Source: Symsagittifera roscoffensis (Eukaryota; Xenacoelomorpha; Acoela; Convolutidae). Taken from it: DNA of 64,000 bases. Made by a program: the position numbers and the translations under genes. Shown in pieces: positions 9,204 through 20,640 of this stretch. The notes under the pieces were generated by a model. The model was not told the origin of the DNA. It made no database searches and saw only the letters and a list, made by a program, of their open reading frames with translations. Where the stretch lies: positions 66,971,477 through 67,035,476 of the forward strand of contig NC_087066.1 of assembly GCF_963678635.1 (NCBI RefSeq). Reading direction: 5' to 3'. Within the stretch, counting starts at the first letter, position 1, and each line of letters starts with the position of its first letter.

Positions 9204-10857
9204 TTGTGTCGGTTGATACGAGTGTGATCATTGGGTTTTGTTGCTGAATTGGTTGAAAATATTGTGTATTAATTGGGTTTTGTTGCTGAATTGGTTGTTG
9301 ATTTTGTCTATCTATCGGTTGTGGAGAAAAAATCCTATGATTTGTATGTGGTTTCTGTACTCCTTGTCCACGATATTCTTGATTATACGGTGCAAATATA
9401 TCTGGTTGTAAAAAATCATCATCTGAGGATAAGTAATCCATTTGATAAGATGTTTGTTTTTTATTTTTATTTTGTTGAAAAAATGGATAGTTTTCACTAC
9501 GATCCTGTGAAGGATGCAAATTTGTTTGAAAGTTTACTGAATTAGTTTGTGCCATTGGGTTATCCCAGTTTCGAGATCTTGTATAATTATTAAAAATTTT
9601 TCGTGGGGGATAATTTGTTTTTGATGGATGTGTGTAATTATAATTATGTTCTGCAAAATTGTTTCTAGTGAATGTTTTACGTGTTTTTGACGGTATTGTC
9701 ATGGGTCTGTATGTTTGATAATCCATGTGTGAATATTTTGGGGCAACCGAAGGTTTAACGGTTGATTGTAAGGTTACTTGTGTTTGTGAAGGGTTTGTAT
9801 TTCTTGGTGTTGTTAAATTTGGACGTATTGGTGAAATACTTTGTTGTGTAGTTGTTGTGTGTACGATTTCTTCATTTATGAAGTGTGATGGTGTCTGGAT
9901 ATCTTGTTGAGTGAGATTTCTAGTTCCATTGAGGTTTTCATTGTGTATGACTGTGGAGTTTAAACTATTATTTTGCATATCAGGTAAAAATGTATTATAG
10001 TTTAATGGTGTTGCATCAATGGTTAATGGTATTACTCTTACATAATCTCTTACATAAGATATCGTACTTATTGCTTGGCTTGAGATTGATTGTGGGAAGT
10101 TTATGAATGCGGGATGAGACCATTCGGGGTCCCAAACATAGTCTGATTGTTCTGTGATGGCAGTATCATCGTTTGAGTTTTGGGGTCTAAAATTTTTTCT
10201 TGCTTGTGAAATTAAATCAATATTATGTGTGAAATAATCTATTATGAACCATGCCAAAATTTTTTGTAAGTCGTGTTTTGTATGTTGTGAAACTTCATCT
10301 TTCGTGAAATTTTCTTTAATTATATTTAGAAAACTGGAGAGTAGTGTGATTTCATGTCGTACTCTTATATGTTTAGATGTTTCTGTCGGTGAAACATTTG
10401 TGATTGGGATTTCGTTTTCTAATATCGAGATATAACTATATATTATTGCAAAAACTTCATTGGTGAATATGGAGTTTGCTCTTTGTGAGTTATGATATTG
10501 TATGCTTTTTATATATTCTGAGAATACTTTTGAGAATTCTAAATCAAGGTCGTCTGTTTGAATTACATATTTGCTGTGATTCTGGTTTGGTGAGTTGAAT
10601 TCTATGGAGTAGATTCCGTATTGTTGTGTTAAGTTACATATATCTTTCAAATAGTGATCGATAGTTTGTCTTTTGACTCTTTTGATTTTTACATCTGGGA
10701 ACTCTGTTTTACATGGACTGATTCCGGGTTCAAACAAATTTAAGAGTAAGTTTTTGCAAAATATATGCTGTCCTCTATCAGTGGTTGCATCTACGATAAA
10801 GGGGAAGATATCATCATCATCTGGACTTTCTTCACCTGGGGTGTGTGTTGAGCTCAT
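9193..10857 (-). CDS. Unknown 554-aa ORF upstream of gag in element A
   Basis: This is a complete ATG-to-stop frame. Residues 1-260 look globular and mostly helical, with an acidic start (SPDDDDIF) and several Tyr/Phe-rich helices. Residues 280-554 are Asn/Gln/Pro/Thr-rich and look disordered, with QPIQQQNPI given twice near the end. The stop overlaps the gag ATG by 11 bases (ATGCAAAATGA arrangement), which suggests coupled expression: termination-reinitiation, leaky scanning or a frameshift. Ordinary Ty3/gypsy elements begin with gag, so a second long ORF in front of it is unusual. It could be a matrix-like extension of Gag that became a separate frame, or an accessory gene. No family is recognised. 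Confidence 0.6.
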   Translation of the reverse strand: MSSTHTPGEESPDDDDIFPFIVDATTDRGQHIFCKNLLLNLFEPGISPCKTEFPDVKIKRVKRQTIDHYLKDICNLTQQYGIYSIEFNSPNQNHSKYVIQTDDLDLEFSKVFSEYIKSIQYHNSQRANSIFTNEVFAIIYSYISILENEIPITNVSPTETSKHIRVRHEITLLSSFLNIIKENFTKDEVSQHTKHDLQKILAWFIIDYFTHNIDLISQARKNFRPQNSNDDTAITEQSDYVWDPEWSHPAFINFPQSISSQAISTISYVRDYVRVIPLTIDATPLNYNTFLPDMQNNSLNSTVIHNENLNGTRNLTQQDIQTPSHFINEEIVHTTTTQQSISPIRPNLTTPRNTNPSQTQVTLQSTVKPSVAPKYSHMDYQTYRPMTIPSKTRKTFTRNNFAEHNYNYTHPSKTNYPPRKIFNNYTRSRNWDNPMAQTNSVNFQTNLHPSQDRSENYPFFQQNKNKKQTSYQMDYLSSDDDFLQPDIFAPYNQEYRGQGVQKPHTNHRIFSPQPIDRQNQQPIQQQNPINTQYFQPIQQQNPMITLVSTDTNAK

Positions 10858-11070
10858 TTTTTCGTTTGATGACTGTTAATATGTAATTATCAATGTGTCT
10901 AATTGGTTGATTCCAATTGTATAAATGTACTGGTTTGTGTTTATATTGCTTTTTTATTCTTCTTTTTCCTCTTTTTGATGAATTTGAAGTTGTTTCTGAG
11001 TCGGAAAACTATAATTGATCGTGAATGGGGCAATTTTTATCTATAGATTCTTTTAATTTATAAAGTTCGT

Positions 11071-11298
11071 CTAAACTGCTGGTTTCTGATTCTGAAAATG
11101 CGTTGCGGTTTTTGAAAATCTTTTTCGTGTAATTTGTCTTTGTTTGGTTATTATTTTTCTTTTTAGTGTTTGTCGTTTTGTTCTGATATATCCAACTGTT
11201 TGTGTGTGTGGTGTGATTACAAGATCGTATTTTTTGTTATCTATTTCACAATTGTGTAAAACGATTGTTTGTTTATTTCCTAGGTTTTTAAATGACAT
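11071..11298 (-). CDS. Small basic ORF (75 aa) in the element A leader
   Basis: An ATG-initiated 75-codon frame lies about 213 bases upstream of the 554-aa ORF. Its second half is strongly basic (many Lys/Arg in IRTKRQTLKRK and similar), which could bind nucleic acid. It could equally be a chance frame in an AT-rich leader. No homology is recognised. Confidence 0.2.
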   Translation of the reverse strand: MSFKNLGNKQTIVLHNCEIDNKKYDLVITPHTQTVGYIRTKRQTLKRKIITKQRQITRKRFSKTATHFQNQKPAV

Positions 11299-12760
11299 AA
11301 GGTTTAGGATGACGGATGCAAAAGGTTGTTAAATGATTTCTATTACTTAGACTTTTGGTCCTTACGATTTTTTGGTTAGCCTAACCTGGGTCTATTTGTT
11401 CAGGGTTGGGGAGAAAAGTATATCGATTCCGAAGAATGATTTTATACTTTCTCGTGGCTAGTATAAGCTAAGGTGTTAACTTACTTAATCTTACTTAAGG
11501 GTAGTGATTGTGTTCAGGGTTGGAGAATAGTAAATCGATCCACAAGGTTCAGGTATAATTAGAACGCGAGTAGTTCGTTAGATACTATTTTAAACTTACT
11601 AAGTCTAAGATTTATCCTGGGTCTGGTAAGAGGGGGGATCAAGTGAAGGATGAATAACCGAAGTTCTTCACTGTTTATCCTAATTTGAATGATTAGTTTT
11701 GTTCAAAAATTTCTGTTAGTCCTGGGTTTTTTAGAAAGGGTTGGGTAGTGAATCGACGTTTGAGGTCGTTAGACACTAGCTAAGTGGGTGGGGGAGAACA
11801 AAATTGTTCTTTTTGATCCAAGGAGAGGCCTTGATGATCAAGTTTTAAATTTAATTAAATAGAGAATGATTTAAGATCCAAGGATGAGCCTTGATGATCT
11901 GATTTTAAATTTAAGTGAATTTAAGTTTAAAATGATTTAAATTTGTATAGAGAAAAGATTTAGTGTTTTTATGATATTAATGAGCTTATGAATGCTGTTA
12001 TGTTTAGGTGATGAAGCTGGAACAACAGGATGATTTATAATTACTAACCATTTATTGTCATGCTACTAATTTTCATTTTGATTTTTCAATAAATATTTTT
12101 CAAACATGTTTTGTATATTACTGCAGAATTTAGGGAATTGATGTGAGATCTCCTTATCAATCGTTATTGTATATTAATAATTTTGTTTAGCGCCTGAAAT
12201 GATTTTGAAGATTGACTTCAAGATTTTATGTTTGCAAATGAAAATCTAAATTCATTGCTAGTAGTATTCTAAATACAAAAGTTTGTGTTGGCTTTTGCCG
12301 AACTATCATATAACTACATGGTAAGTTTCTACTTTGTCGTATGTCGTCTCTGGTTCGAGGTCTTCTTGCAATTCCGGGTAGTTCTCTTATCGTTCGGAAT
12401 ATTGGCTTTGATCTATTGAGTCGTAGAGACATTTCGATTAAATTATCGTCGTGTAACATTTTAAAAATGTTTTGTCTAAATTCTAATCTAATTTTGGTTA
12501 ATTCTAAGCTATTAAGGTCTTGTTCGAGACTTATGGTCGCACCAGATGAGTTAGGACCGAGGTGTATAACTCATAGAGTAATTTCGGATAGGGTACACCG
12601 TCTGCTCGTCACGCTATCTTATTTTCGGCCGGATAGATTCGTGCAACTTCTTAGTCTAATACCAATCCTAATCTTACTCTTATACTATCTAGTCTCAGGT
12701 TGTTTAACTAGTCTCTGCTAGGCTCAATAGATCTAGGGTATACTGGTTTATTGCGGTTGC
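11299..12760 (-). other. 5' leader / candidate 5' LTR of element A
   Basis: There is no convincing gene here. Two imperfect direct repeats are visible. One starts GTTCAGGGTTGG at about 11,398 and again at about 11,512 (114 bases apart), each followed by a similar stretch with ATCGAT. The other starts GATCCAAGGA at 11,815 and 11,875 (60 bases apart), about 45 bases long. This is where the 5' untranslated region and 5' LTR of the minus-strand element should be, but the 3' LTR is outside the window, so boundaries cannot be set. Opposite-strand frames near 12,226-12,721 look like chance. Confidence 0.35.
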
Positions 12761-12813
12761 TGAAGTCTTCTTGGAGAGTCAACTAATTTCTAAGTTAAAT
12801 TCAAATCTCTCTG

Positions 12814-12841
12814 GTGCTGAAATTACAAGTAATTTCAGCAC
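12814..12841. repeat. Perfect 13-bp inverted repeat (hairpin)
   Basis: GTGCTGAAATTAC is followed by AA and then its exact reverse complement. It may be the tip of a foldback element or a chance hairpin. Nothing around it identifies a role. Confidence 0.5.
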
Positions 12842-13429
12842 TTACAAATAAGTGGGTTGTTAGTTAGATGGATCATGGTTGGTTAATATTAAATACTTTA
12901 CAGTGGTAAAATATCTAATTTATCCAATCATAAAATGTAGTTTAGATCAGGTTCCAAAATGCAATGGTGCAATAAAATCAAGTTTTCAAGTAAAAAAATC
13001 TAAATTTGGGTTAAAATAGATTGACTAAAAACACAGTTTGAAAGCAAGTTTGCGTGATTATTCGGAAAATGTTTTGGACTAAAAACTCAAATGATATCAA
13101 AAATTCTAGAAAATAACAAATTGCAAGCTCAATTATTTGCTTGAAATGCGGATAATTTTTAAGAATGGGTTATGTCAGATATAATGTAGAAATGAAAGTA
13201 TCTTTTTTAGGTTTATTTCAATTCTATACAACTTATTCCTGATCTTAACTTAAGGTGACAAATAAAAAATATCATATCTGAAATTGACCACAAAACAAAT
13301 CCGATCTGAATATCTTCTAGCGATCAAAATAAAAAATTTCACGTCGGAAATTTGATTTACAATAGCTCATTTAGATACGTAAAAGTCATTTTAAAATTGA
13401 ACAAAATAACTTTTAAAGTAGAAAAAAAA
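12842..13429. other. AT-rich stretch with nothing recognised
   Basis: I see no gene, tandem array or known element here. The composition matches the repeat-rich region that follows. Confidence 0.4.
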
Positions 13430-13611
13430 TCGATTACGACCAAAAACTGTGGGCCCGAGAGAATTTCTTTGAAAAACGCGTCAAAAAGGCCATTTTTTGG
13501 CATTTCTTGGAAAATTTTGACCGAAAGCTTGCGTCTTTTTGGAGCGCACTCCCCTTAAAATTTTGTATATATCGGCGCCAAAGGCGCCCTCAGAAAAACT
13601 TTAGGGTTGTT
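13430..13611 (+). repeat. Left member of an inverted repeat pair
   Basis: This stretch matches the reverse complement of 16,428-16,590, imperfectly but along its whole length. It includes the palindromic core GGCGCCAAAGGCGCC at 13,574-13,588. The pair lies about 2.8 kb apart and may be the ends of a non-autonomous DNA transposon or two inverted insertions of one repeat. Confidence 0.6.
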
Positions 13612-13883
13612 CAACTTTAGAAAAACTTGAGGAATTTTACAAGCTAGTGAAAATCATCAAAATCGCAACAAAATTGTTTTATTATAACTACTTTTTTCGA
13701 AGCTTGAGCAAATCTACAGATAGCAAGAGTACCACAAACTTATGCGTTGGAGGGATCCCTTTTCAAAATGTGCAAAAACTAAGGGCTACTGCGGGAATGA
13801 GAAGTACAACTATGCACAAAATTTCAACTATCAACTCTATTATTAACGTTCTGGGCTCAATTTTTGATGCAATTACCATAAAA

Positions 13884-14077
13884 TCAAAAACATCAAAAAG
13901 GAAAACATTTTTGGTTAAGAAAATTTAGATATCAGTTATTCGCATTGCTTTTTCAGGTCAAATTCAAAACAAAAAATCAATTGAAAGCATATTTTAAAAT
14001 TGTATTGCTCAATGGTCTAAAAATTCTGAACATAATCTGTAATAAAATGTATAACATAATATATTAAAAGTTGTCAA
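13884..14077 (+). repeat. Direct repeat, copy 1
   Basis: About 190 bases here align with 16,122-16,336 in the same orientation. Shared landmarks are the TTTAGATAT stretch, the TTTTTCAGGTCAAA stretch, ATGGTCTAAAAA and ATATTAAAAGTTGTCAA at the end. The two copies differ by several substitutions and short indels. Confidence 0.65.
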
Positions 14078-15000
14078 AAATCGATTTCATTGTTGCTCAA
14101 ATCCACAATGAAATGAAAAAAAAACATTTAAATCGATTTAGAATTGAATGAAAATGATCTTTAAGCTACTGTTTTTATGTTAAAACAAATCAAATCGATT
14201 TTGTTAAGGTCTCAGTTACATTATCTGTATAAAATCGATTGCAATACATTGTCAGTATGAGAAATCTGCCCCTTATAGTAGAAGTAAAGGATTTCAGATA
14301 ATCCTCAAAGGGTTCACTCAGTACGGTTCGACAAGAAAAGAACTCTGAAAACAGTTATGACGAGCGTTTTTCATCAAGCTAAAAAACTTTGCAATATAAC
14401 TGATTCAATTGCCTCCAGACTTTTCTGCCTCCTGAGGTCACAAAGGTCAAAATTACAGCAATATCCACTTCCTAGATTGTACTGATCTGAAAAATTTACA
14501 AAATGGTTTCAAAGGTCTTTTTCTTTTTGCTCATTGGATCCTCTTAAGCGCAAGTAGTTCTAAGAGTGCACACCATCCATGCCAAACGACGTAAATTCAT
14601 GGCTGCCTATTGAATGTAATATTAAAAAAATCGAGTTTTTTTGGTAAAAATTACTCCCCCACACGCCATATAAAGTACAAGTGATAAATTGTGCTCTTAA
14701 TAACTCATCATTTCATCAATTTTTTTTTTAAAATCTTGCTAAATTACTATAAATATGCATAAATTTTTTTGGTAATATTGGAAATTCTTATACATAATTT
14801 AAGGATTAGCTTATAAAGTTAAGTTTTTTCTGTTTTTCTGCTCTTGGACCCAATCTGTTTTTAGAACCTTCCGCTTATTGGCTGGCCACTCTGTCCTCCA
14901 AACGCTAATGTAAACTCCAAAAGGATAAATTTAGCATCTAGTATCCTGATAAAGACCAAACGACTCGCCTCACTTCAATTTGGAATGGTGAAATCACTCA

Positions 15001-15338
15001 TGCGCGAAGGACCGAATGAACGAAAATAAAAATCAGGCAATCAGATTTCAGTATTATGAAATTTGGAAAGAATGTAAACATTTTCAGGGACTTGAGTATT
15101 GATATTGGTCGATCATAAAAACGGCAGAAATACGCTAAAACTTTCAAATTGTCATTGACCGCAGCAAAATTGGGACTAGGGTTATATTTCAAGGGTTTTG
15201 TAACAAAAGAAGCAGAAAATTGCTTCACCTAATTCATTTTAATTGAATATGGCAATTGTTTTTTTAAAATTGACTTTCGGCTAATTTGTTTTCGGTCTTT
15301 TGCACACGAGTTTTTTCGCGCATTCGGACCTTCGCGCA
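15001..15338. mobile_element. MITE-like element with terminal inverted repeats
   Basis: The interval opens with TGCGCGAAGGACCGAATG (15,001-15,018) and ends with a near-exact reverse complement (about 15,317-15,338). A further partial copy of the left end and its flank lies at about 17,380-17,470. At about 340 bases, AT-rich inside and without a supported gene, it fits a miniature inverted-repeat transposable element. Target-site duplications are not clear to me. Confidence 0.55.
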
Positions 15339-16121
15339 TAAGAAGAGCGCCCTTTGGAATACCTTATTCCGACTTAAGCGTGTTCTAAAAACGCAATACG
15401 CAATATCAATACAACATCGCATGTTAGGGTCTCTTCAGGTGTCCGGCAAACAATACAAATAGAAAAATACAGCAGCTGTTAAAGCGAAAATTGTTTTTGA
15501 TAAGACTTTAAGAAGACTCTACCAGATCACAATGCAGTACTCAAACTAAGATTAGTTAAAAAAAATGGAAATTTGAAAAGGAAGCGGTTAAACAAATTTT
15601 GCCGAGAAACCGTGAAATACTTGTTTTTCAATAGACTGGTAAAAGCCAAAGTCGTAAATTTTTTGGGAAAACACTGATCTGGTTAAAGGTTGTCCGCCGA
15701 GCGTTAATTATGAGCAATTGCCCAAATTGGTAACTTTTAAACCCCCATTTTCAATTAAAAAGATCGAAGAGAATTTTTTCCATTTGAACTCCTGGCAATA
15801 GAACTTTTTCAGATGATAGAGAAAAATCTTCGTCAAAATGCTTTGTTAAAAAGTCGCTAGTTGATTCACTAAAAAACCACCGTAAGCATATTTATTTTGC
15901 TTTTCCTTTGAAAATCGGAAAAATGATGCAAAGAAAAACAATGATTTGCAAAGCGTCTTCTCAAAAAAAATTGTTTTTCGATAAACGGTTCATAGACACT
16001 TGAGACACAGCATAAAAATTTTCATAAATAATTTGACGACAAATGGATCAGCATTACCTCACTTCCGACACTCTGTCATAACTTCGCGCAGACAAATTTT
16101 TCTTCGACTAAAAACAGGTAA

Positions 16122-16336
16122 TATCAAAAATATCAAATAGGAAAAAATCATTTTCGATTCAGAAATTTTAGATATTAGTTATTTTCATAGCTTTTTTCAG
16201 GTCAAACTTCGAAACAAAAATCAATTGAGGGCATTTTTAAAAATGTATTTTCACTATTTTTCTATTGCCTTATGGTCTAAAAACTCTGAATATAATCTGT
16301 ATAAAATGTATAAAGTAATATATTAAAAGTTGTCAA
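16122..16336 (+). repeat. Direct repeat, copy 2
   Basis: This is the second copy of the repeat at 13,884-14,077, in the same orientation. It is slightly longer because of short insertions in T/A runs. Confidence 0.65.
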
Positions 16337-16427
16337 GGGAATTGACGCGTTTTCTGAGGGATTTGATCATCTCATCAACAAAAGAGTCCCCCTTTGGTAT
16401 GATTTTATATCATCCGTTTTAGGCCGA

Positions 16428-16590
16428 ACAACCCCTGAATTTTTTTAAAGGCGCCTTTGGCGCCAATATATAAAGTGTGAAGGGGAGCGCGCTTTCCAAA
16501 AAATGCCAAAAGACGGCATTCTTGACGTGATTTTCAAAAAAAATCATCTAGCGCACAATTTTTGGTCAGAAAGGGGGGTCTTTAGAGTGC
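16428..16590 (-). repeat. Right member of the inverted repeat pair
   Basis: This is the reverse complement of 13,430-13,611, with the core GGCGCCTTTGGCGCC at 16,450-16,464. Confidence 0.6.
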
Positions 16591-16693
16591 TCTAGGAGCG
16601 CTCGTAAAAGCAATTTGGTCTACCTAGAAAAAGTCGACAGAAATTTTGAAATTTTTGGAAAAAATGCACCCCCCCCCCCCCACACGAGAAAGT

Positions 16694-16709
16694 CCTAGAT
16701 CCGCTCCTG
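16694..16709. repeat. DNA-transposon-like right terminus
   Basis: CCTAGATCCGCTCCTG is nearly the reverse complement of CAGGGGCGGATTTAGG at 17,475. Ends of the form CAGGGGCGGATCTAGG are common termini of hAT-like and related DNA transposons in animals. Only the end is recognisable; no transposase is present. A C run of about 13 bases precedes it. Confidence 0.4.
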
Positions 16710-17474
16710 AATGGCTTCAACCGAACACTGATTGCGTTAGTAGTAGCCACAGCCAATCTGACCTATAATAACCTAGTCGTTTTTGGCACATCGAAAACTT
16801 TTTTTTTTATTCAGCATGAGAATGCGGATCTGTAAAATGCCACCCAATATACTTCTCCTGGAGTAACATGTCAATCTAACAAACAGAGAGGCCAGTGAGT
16901 TAACAATGTTTCAACTCTCTCGATACTTTAAAATCTAATTTGAAAATTTAACAATCCCGCACTAAAGTTTCATAAAATATGTTGGATTTTTATTGTCAGT
17001 CTCCACAAAAATCAAAAAAAATCCATTATAATCGATTATTTTCCGTGAAACTCCCTTTCGGGTATTTTTTCTAAGAGGGAACAATTCAAGTAGGTTGATG
17101 TAGATTAAATACTGTTTGCTCGGGGACCGTTCGTTTAGCAGACCAATCTATCAGCAAAAAAGTGAAAATTGAATATCTTTGCAGACCAGCGTAATGAAGT
17201 GATGATTGATTGATTGACAGACTCAAAAAGACGATCAGTCTGAAGTCAAGCTCCCCCAATAAAGACAATTATTTCTTGACGAAAACTATCAACTTCAAAA
17301 ACACAACAATCTAAATTAGCGGCAAAACAAAGATTTACGCGCAGTATAACACTCGTGCTGAACTGAAGGGTGGAATCCCGCATACGCGAAAGACCGAATG
17401 CGCGAAAAAAAATCAGCCAATCAGGTTTCAGTAATCTTAGAAATTGGAAACATTTCCAGGGACTAAATATTGAT
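16710..17474. other. Intergenic repeat DNA, no gene
   Basis: I see no coding sequence. The end (about 17,380-17,470) is a diverged half copy of the MITE-like element at 15,001, including the CGAAAGACCGAATG motif and the following 80 or so bases. Confidence 0.4.
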
Positions 17475-17493
17475 CAGGGGCGGATTTAGGGGG
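17475..17493. repeat. DNA-transposon-like left terminus
   Basis: CAGGGGCGGATTTAGG plus a G run resembles the left end of a DNA transposon. It is followed about 25 bases later by the truncated start of retroelement B1, so either B1 or a deletion removed the rest of this element. Confidence 0.4.
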
Positions 17494-17514
17494 GCGGTCT
17501 CCCCTTCTCTTCAA

Positions 17515-19672
17515 GGATTCAAATAGCCCTAAACCTGGGAGAAAACAATCTGTGGATGAGCTTTCTGGTGGTGGAGAATCTAGTTGAGTCTGGCCAATTC
17601 ATTTTGGGCAGAGATTTCATCAGGAATTTCGACGTAACAATTGATGTTCAGGATTCGAAACCCGGAAAGGAAGTACGTAATTAAACCGGTAAATTTGATA
17701 ATGGCGAAGGAAAATAAGGCTCCATTTTTCTTGAATAGGAGGGTAAGGCTGAAAGCGAATGAGGCGGCAATAGTGACTTTACGGATGAAAAACTATAATG
17801 AACAATTAAACGAAAATAAACAATTACGTATAGTACTGAATCCAAATAGTCAAAGGTCTGGTATTCCAGGAAGATCCTTCTGGATAACCAAGGGTGGCCT
17901 CTGCGTCAGTGTCTTGTTGAATACTCTTGATATACCAATCACAACCCAGAGGGGGAGGAAGCTTGGATACGCACTGCCAGTGAAAGCTAGATATGAAATG
18001 ACTGAAAATGTGAAAAAATGAAGTTCTTGATTGCCTGAATCACAGGGATAAAATTTGTATCTTGATACGATTGAAGAAAATAAAATGTTCGTCAGGTCTT
18101 GTGAAGTCACTTAAGTCAGAGACAGACGATGGACTGTCGAGCTGTTCGAATTTTCCAGAATGACCAACGCTAGAATAATTGGAAATGAATAAACCAGTAT
18201 TGCCAGAAATTGAACATTTAAGGGGCAAGGTAACAGACGAACATCTGGAAGCCATCATGGACGTTCTAGATAGGAATCAGGATGTTTTTTTGACATAAGG
18301 TAGACATTGGATGCTGCAACTTTGTTGAATATGAAATAGAGTTAGATGAATCGGCGGTGCCGCATAGGGAGGGGGCGAGGCGTATGACCCCAAAGAAATC
18401 GGATGCTTGTAGAAAAGAGATGGAGACCCTACTAGAGTATGACTTGATAGAACCATCTAAATCAACGTGGGCGTGTGGAGTAGTGATGGCTAAAAAGAAA
18501 GGAGACCAACTTAGATTTTGTTGTGACTTTCGATATCTGAACTCCGTCACGGTGAAAGATGCCTATCCCATACCTAGGATAGATGAAAATCTCTCAAAAT
18601 TAGGTGACGCAAAGTTTTTCACAACTCTTGATCTAGGGTCGACTTTTTGGCAGGTACCAATGAGGAAGCAAGACAGATACAAAACGGGTTTTGCATGCGA
18701 ACTGGGATTGTTTCAATGAAAGAGGACGCCCTTTGGCCTCTGCAATGCGACAGCCACCTTCCAACGACTAATGGCACAAGTGCTGACGAGCGTAACGAAG
18801 AAATATAGCAATTTAGTAATGTGCTACGTAGATGACGTGGTGATTGCAACACCCACACTGGAGGACCACATTGAACGACTGGACCAGGTGTTTGCTTGTA
18901 TGAAGAGAGCAGGACTGAAGTGCAAGCCATCCAAATGTGAAATTCTCATGGAATCGATCAAATACATGGGAAGAATGGTGGACAAACATGGTATTAGACC
19001 AGACCCGGATGCGGTAGAGGAAGTACTGGTTTGTCAATTGCCAAAAACAGAACACCAGTTGATGAGCTTCTTAGATTTTGCAAACTACTACAGGGAGTTC
19101 ATCAAGGGCTATGGAGACAAAGTATATCCATGCAACAACTGATGAGGCACAAAGGTAAGAAGTTCACGTGGAATAACGCAGCAGAGGAATCGTTTCAAAG
19201 GATAAAAACAGAGCTGTGCGAAACACAAGTGCTATGAATGCCAACGGAAAAAGGACTGTACGTGCTGGACACGGATGCATCGGTGGTAGCGATCTCAGGA
19301 ATACTCCACTAAGAACAGGAGTGGAACGGGAAGGCAGTCTTGAGACCGATAGCTTATAGGAGTAAAGGCTTGAGTGATACAGGGATGAAGTACGGAGCAC
19401 CCAAAGCCGAAATGATTGCGGTAGTGACCATTGTAGAAAAATATAGATCATACCCGAATAGCGAGCCATTCAAGCTACGAGTCGACAACAGAGCACTCAG
19501 TTGGTTAAAAATGTACTCAATGGACGAGAGCTACATCGGGAGATGTATAGTGCGCCTCGATGGTTATGACATGATTATCGAGCACAAAACAAGGGAAAAA
19601 CATCAGAATGCCGACAGTTTGAGCAACAAGATGGAGTTTTTACCAGAGACAGGAGCAAAAGGAGGCCGATAG
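17515..19672 (+). pseudogene. pol: Element B1 pol: protease C-terminus, RT, RNase H (decayed)
   Basis: Homology to copy B2 begins abruptly at about 17,520 in the protease C-terminal part. FILGRDF at about 17,610 is recognisable, but the catalytic DTG is missing. RT follows at 18,300-19,140, with FCCDFRYLN, FTTLDLGS, FGLCNATATFQ and the YVDD box (18,824-18,835). RNase H follows at about 19,250-19,660, with LDTDAS and DNRALSWL. The frame is broken many times by stops and indels: Trp codons are TGA at 18,718-18,720, a Gln codon is TAA near 19,312, and frames change near 18,020, 18,720 and 19,140. This was a Ty3/gypsy-type polymerase and cannot make a full protein now. The sequence continues without a boundary into the integrase and cargo. 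Confidence 0.85.
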
Positions 19673-20640
19673 ACCGGAGATCAAAAATGGCTTCTCATTT
19701 ATGGACAAGGAGACTTATGACACTTTTCCACTCACGAGGTGGCTTGACAAGTCAGTGAAACCAAAAGAGGACCATCCAGAGCTACCAGCAGCACATGAGA
19801 CGAAAGAAACTCTGAATAGGAAAACAGGGATGCCAATGGAAATGATGCTCAAGTCCAAGATAGTAAGGGAAACACTAAAAGCAAAAGGCTATGATCCCGA
19901 TGAAGTGCAAACAGGAAGGTGACGATAGGAGAAGATCTGAGGAGACTACTCGTGAAATAGCCGACGATAAACTGGTAGCCCGGAACAATTATAGAGACTA
20001 ACCGGAAGTCACCATATTGAAAAGATGGGAAGCGGCTCAAGGCGACTCAACATTAAGGCAACCTGGCGGCAAGGAAGTTGTGCGGACATTGGTCGAGAGG
20101 ATTTCAGAGGACATACTAAGACAGACTTCGGAAGAAAAAAGTGACTTTCAAGAAGGAAGCCGAACACTTAGGACCAGATCAAAAGTCCGGTGAGTGGTCG
20201 AAATTAGAAAGAGACAGTAAGGAAGAGAATTTGTCCGGTGAGTCGGATGAGTGGGAGGATGTCTCAGAGAAGAGTGGTGATGACCATGATAGTCTTTGCA
20301 TGAGATTAGCAGAGGAGAAAATGAGGCACCACGACAGAGAACTACAAACTGACTCTTCCGCAGGAACGTACAACTTAGAGCAACAGGGTGAGTACGGAGG
20401 AGAAGAACTTGAGAAAATAGCGATCTAGAGGGAACCATTCAGGGAGCTATTGTGCAACTCAAACGGCAGGACGAACCTGGAACCGGATGATGACAGAAAG
20501 GTCTTGAGAAGGATAATTTGCGTAAAACTAAAAGACGACATCCACAGTCCCGGAGAACTGAATGGTCAAACGATGGTATTGAAGGAACACGTCAAAGCGA
20601 GATACAGACTATCGGATCTGATATGAGCCCAGAAGAATGA
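19673..20640 (+). pseudogene. Element B1 linker between RNase H and integrase, acidic
   Basis: Nearly 1 kb separates the RNase H end (LTRWLDKS at about 19,735) from the integrase zinc finger. The best segment, 20,141-20,428, is highly charged and acidic (GESDEWEDVSEKSGDDHDS). Frames are broken near 19,670, 19,920, 20,110 and 20,430. Such a long acidic spacer is not typical of Ty3/gypsy Pol, and I do not recognise a fold. Copy B2 keeps only the first few codons of it, because its deletion starts here. Confidence 0.5.
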
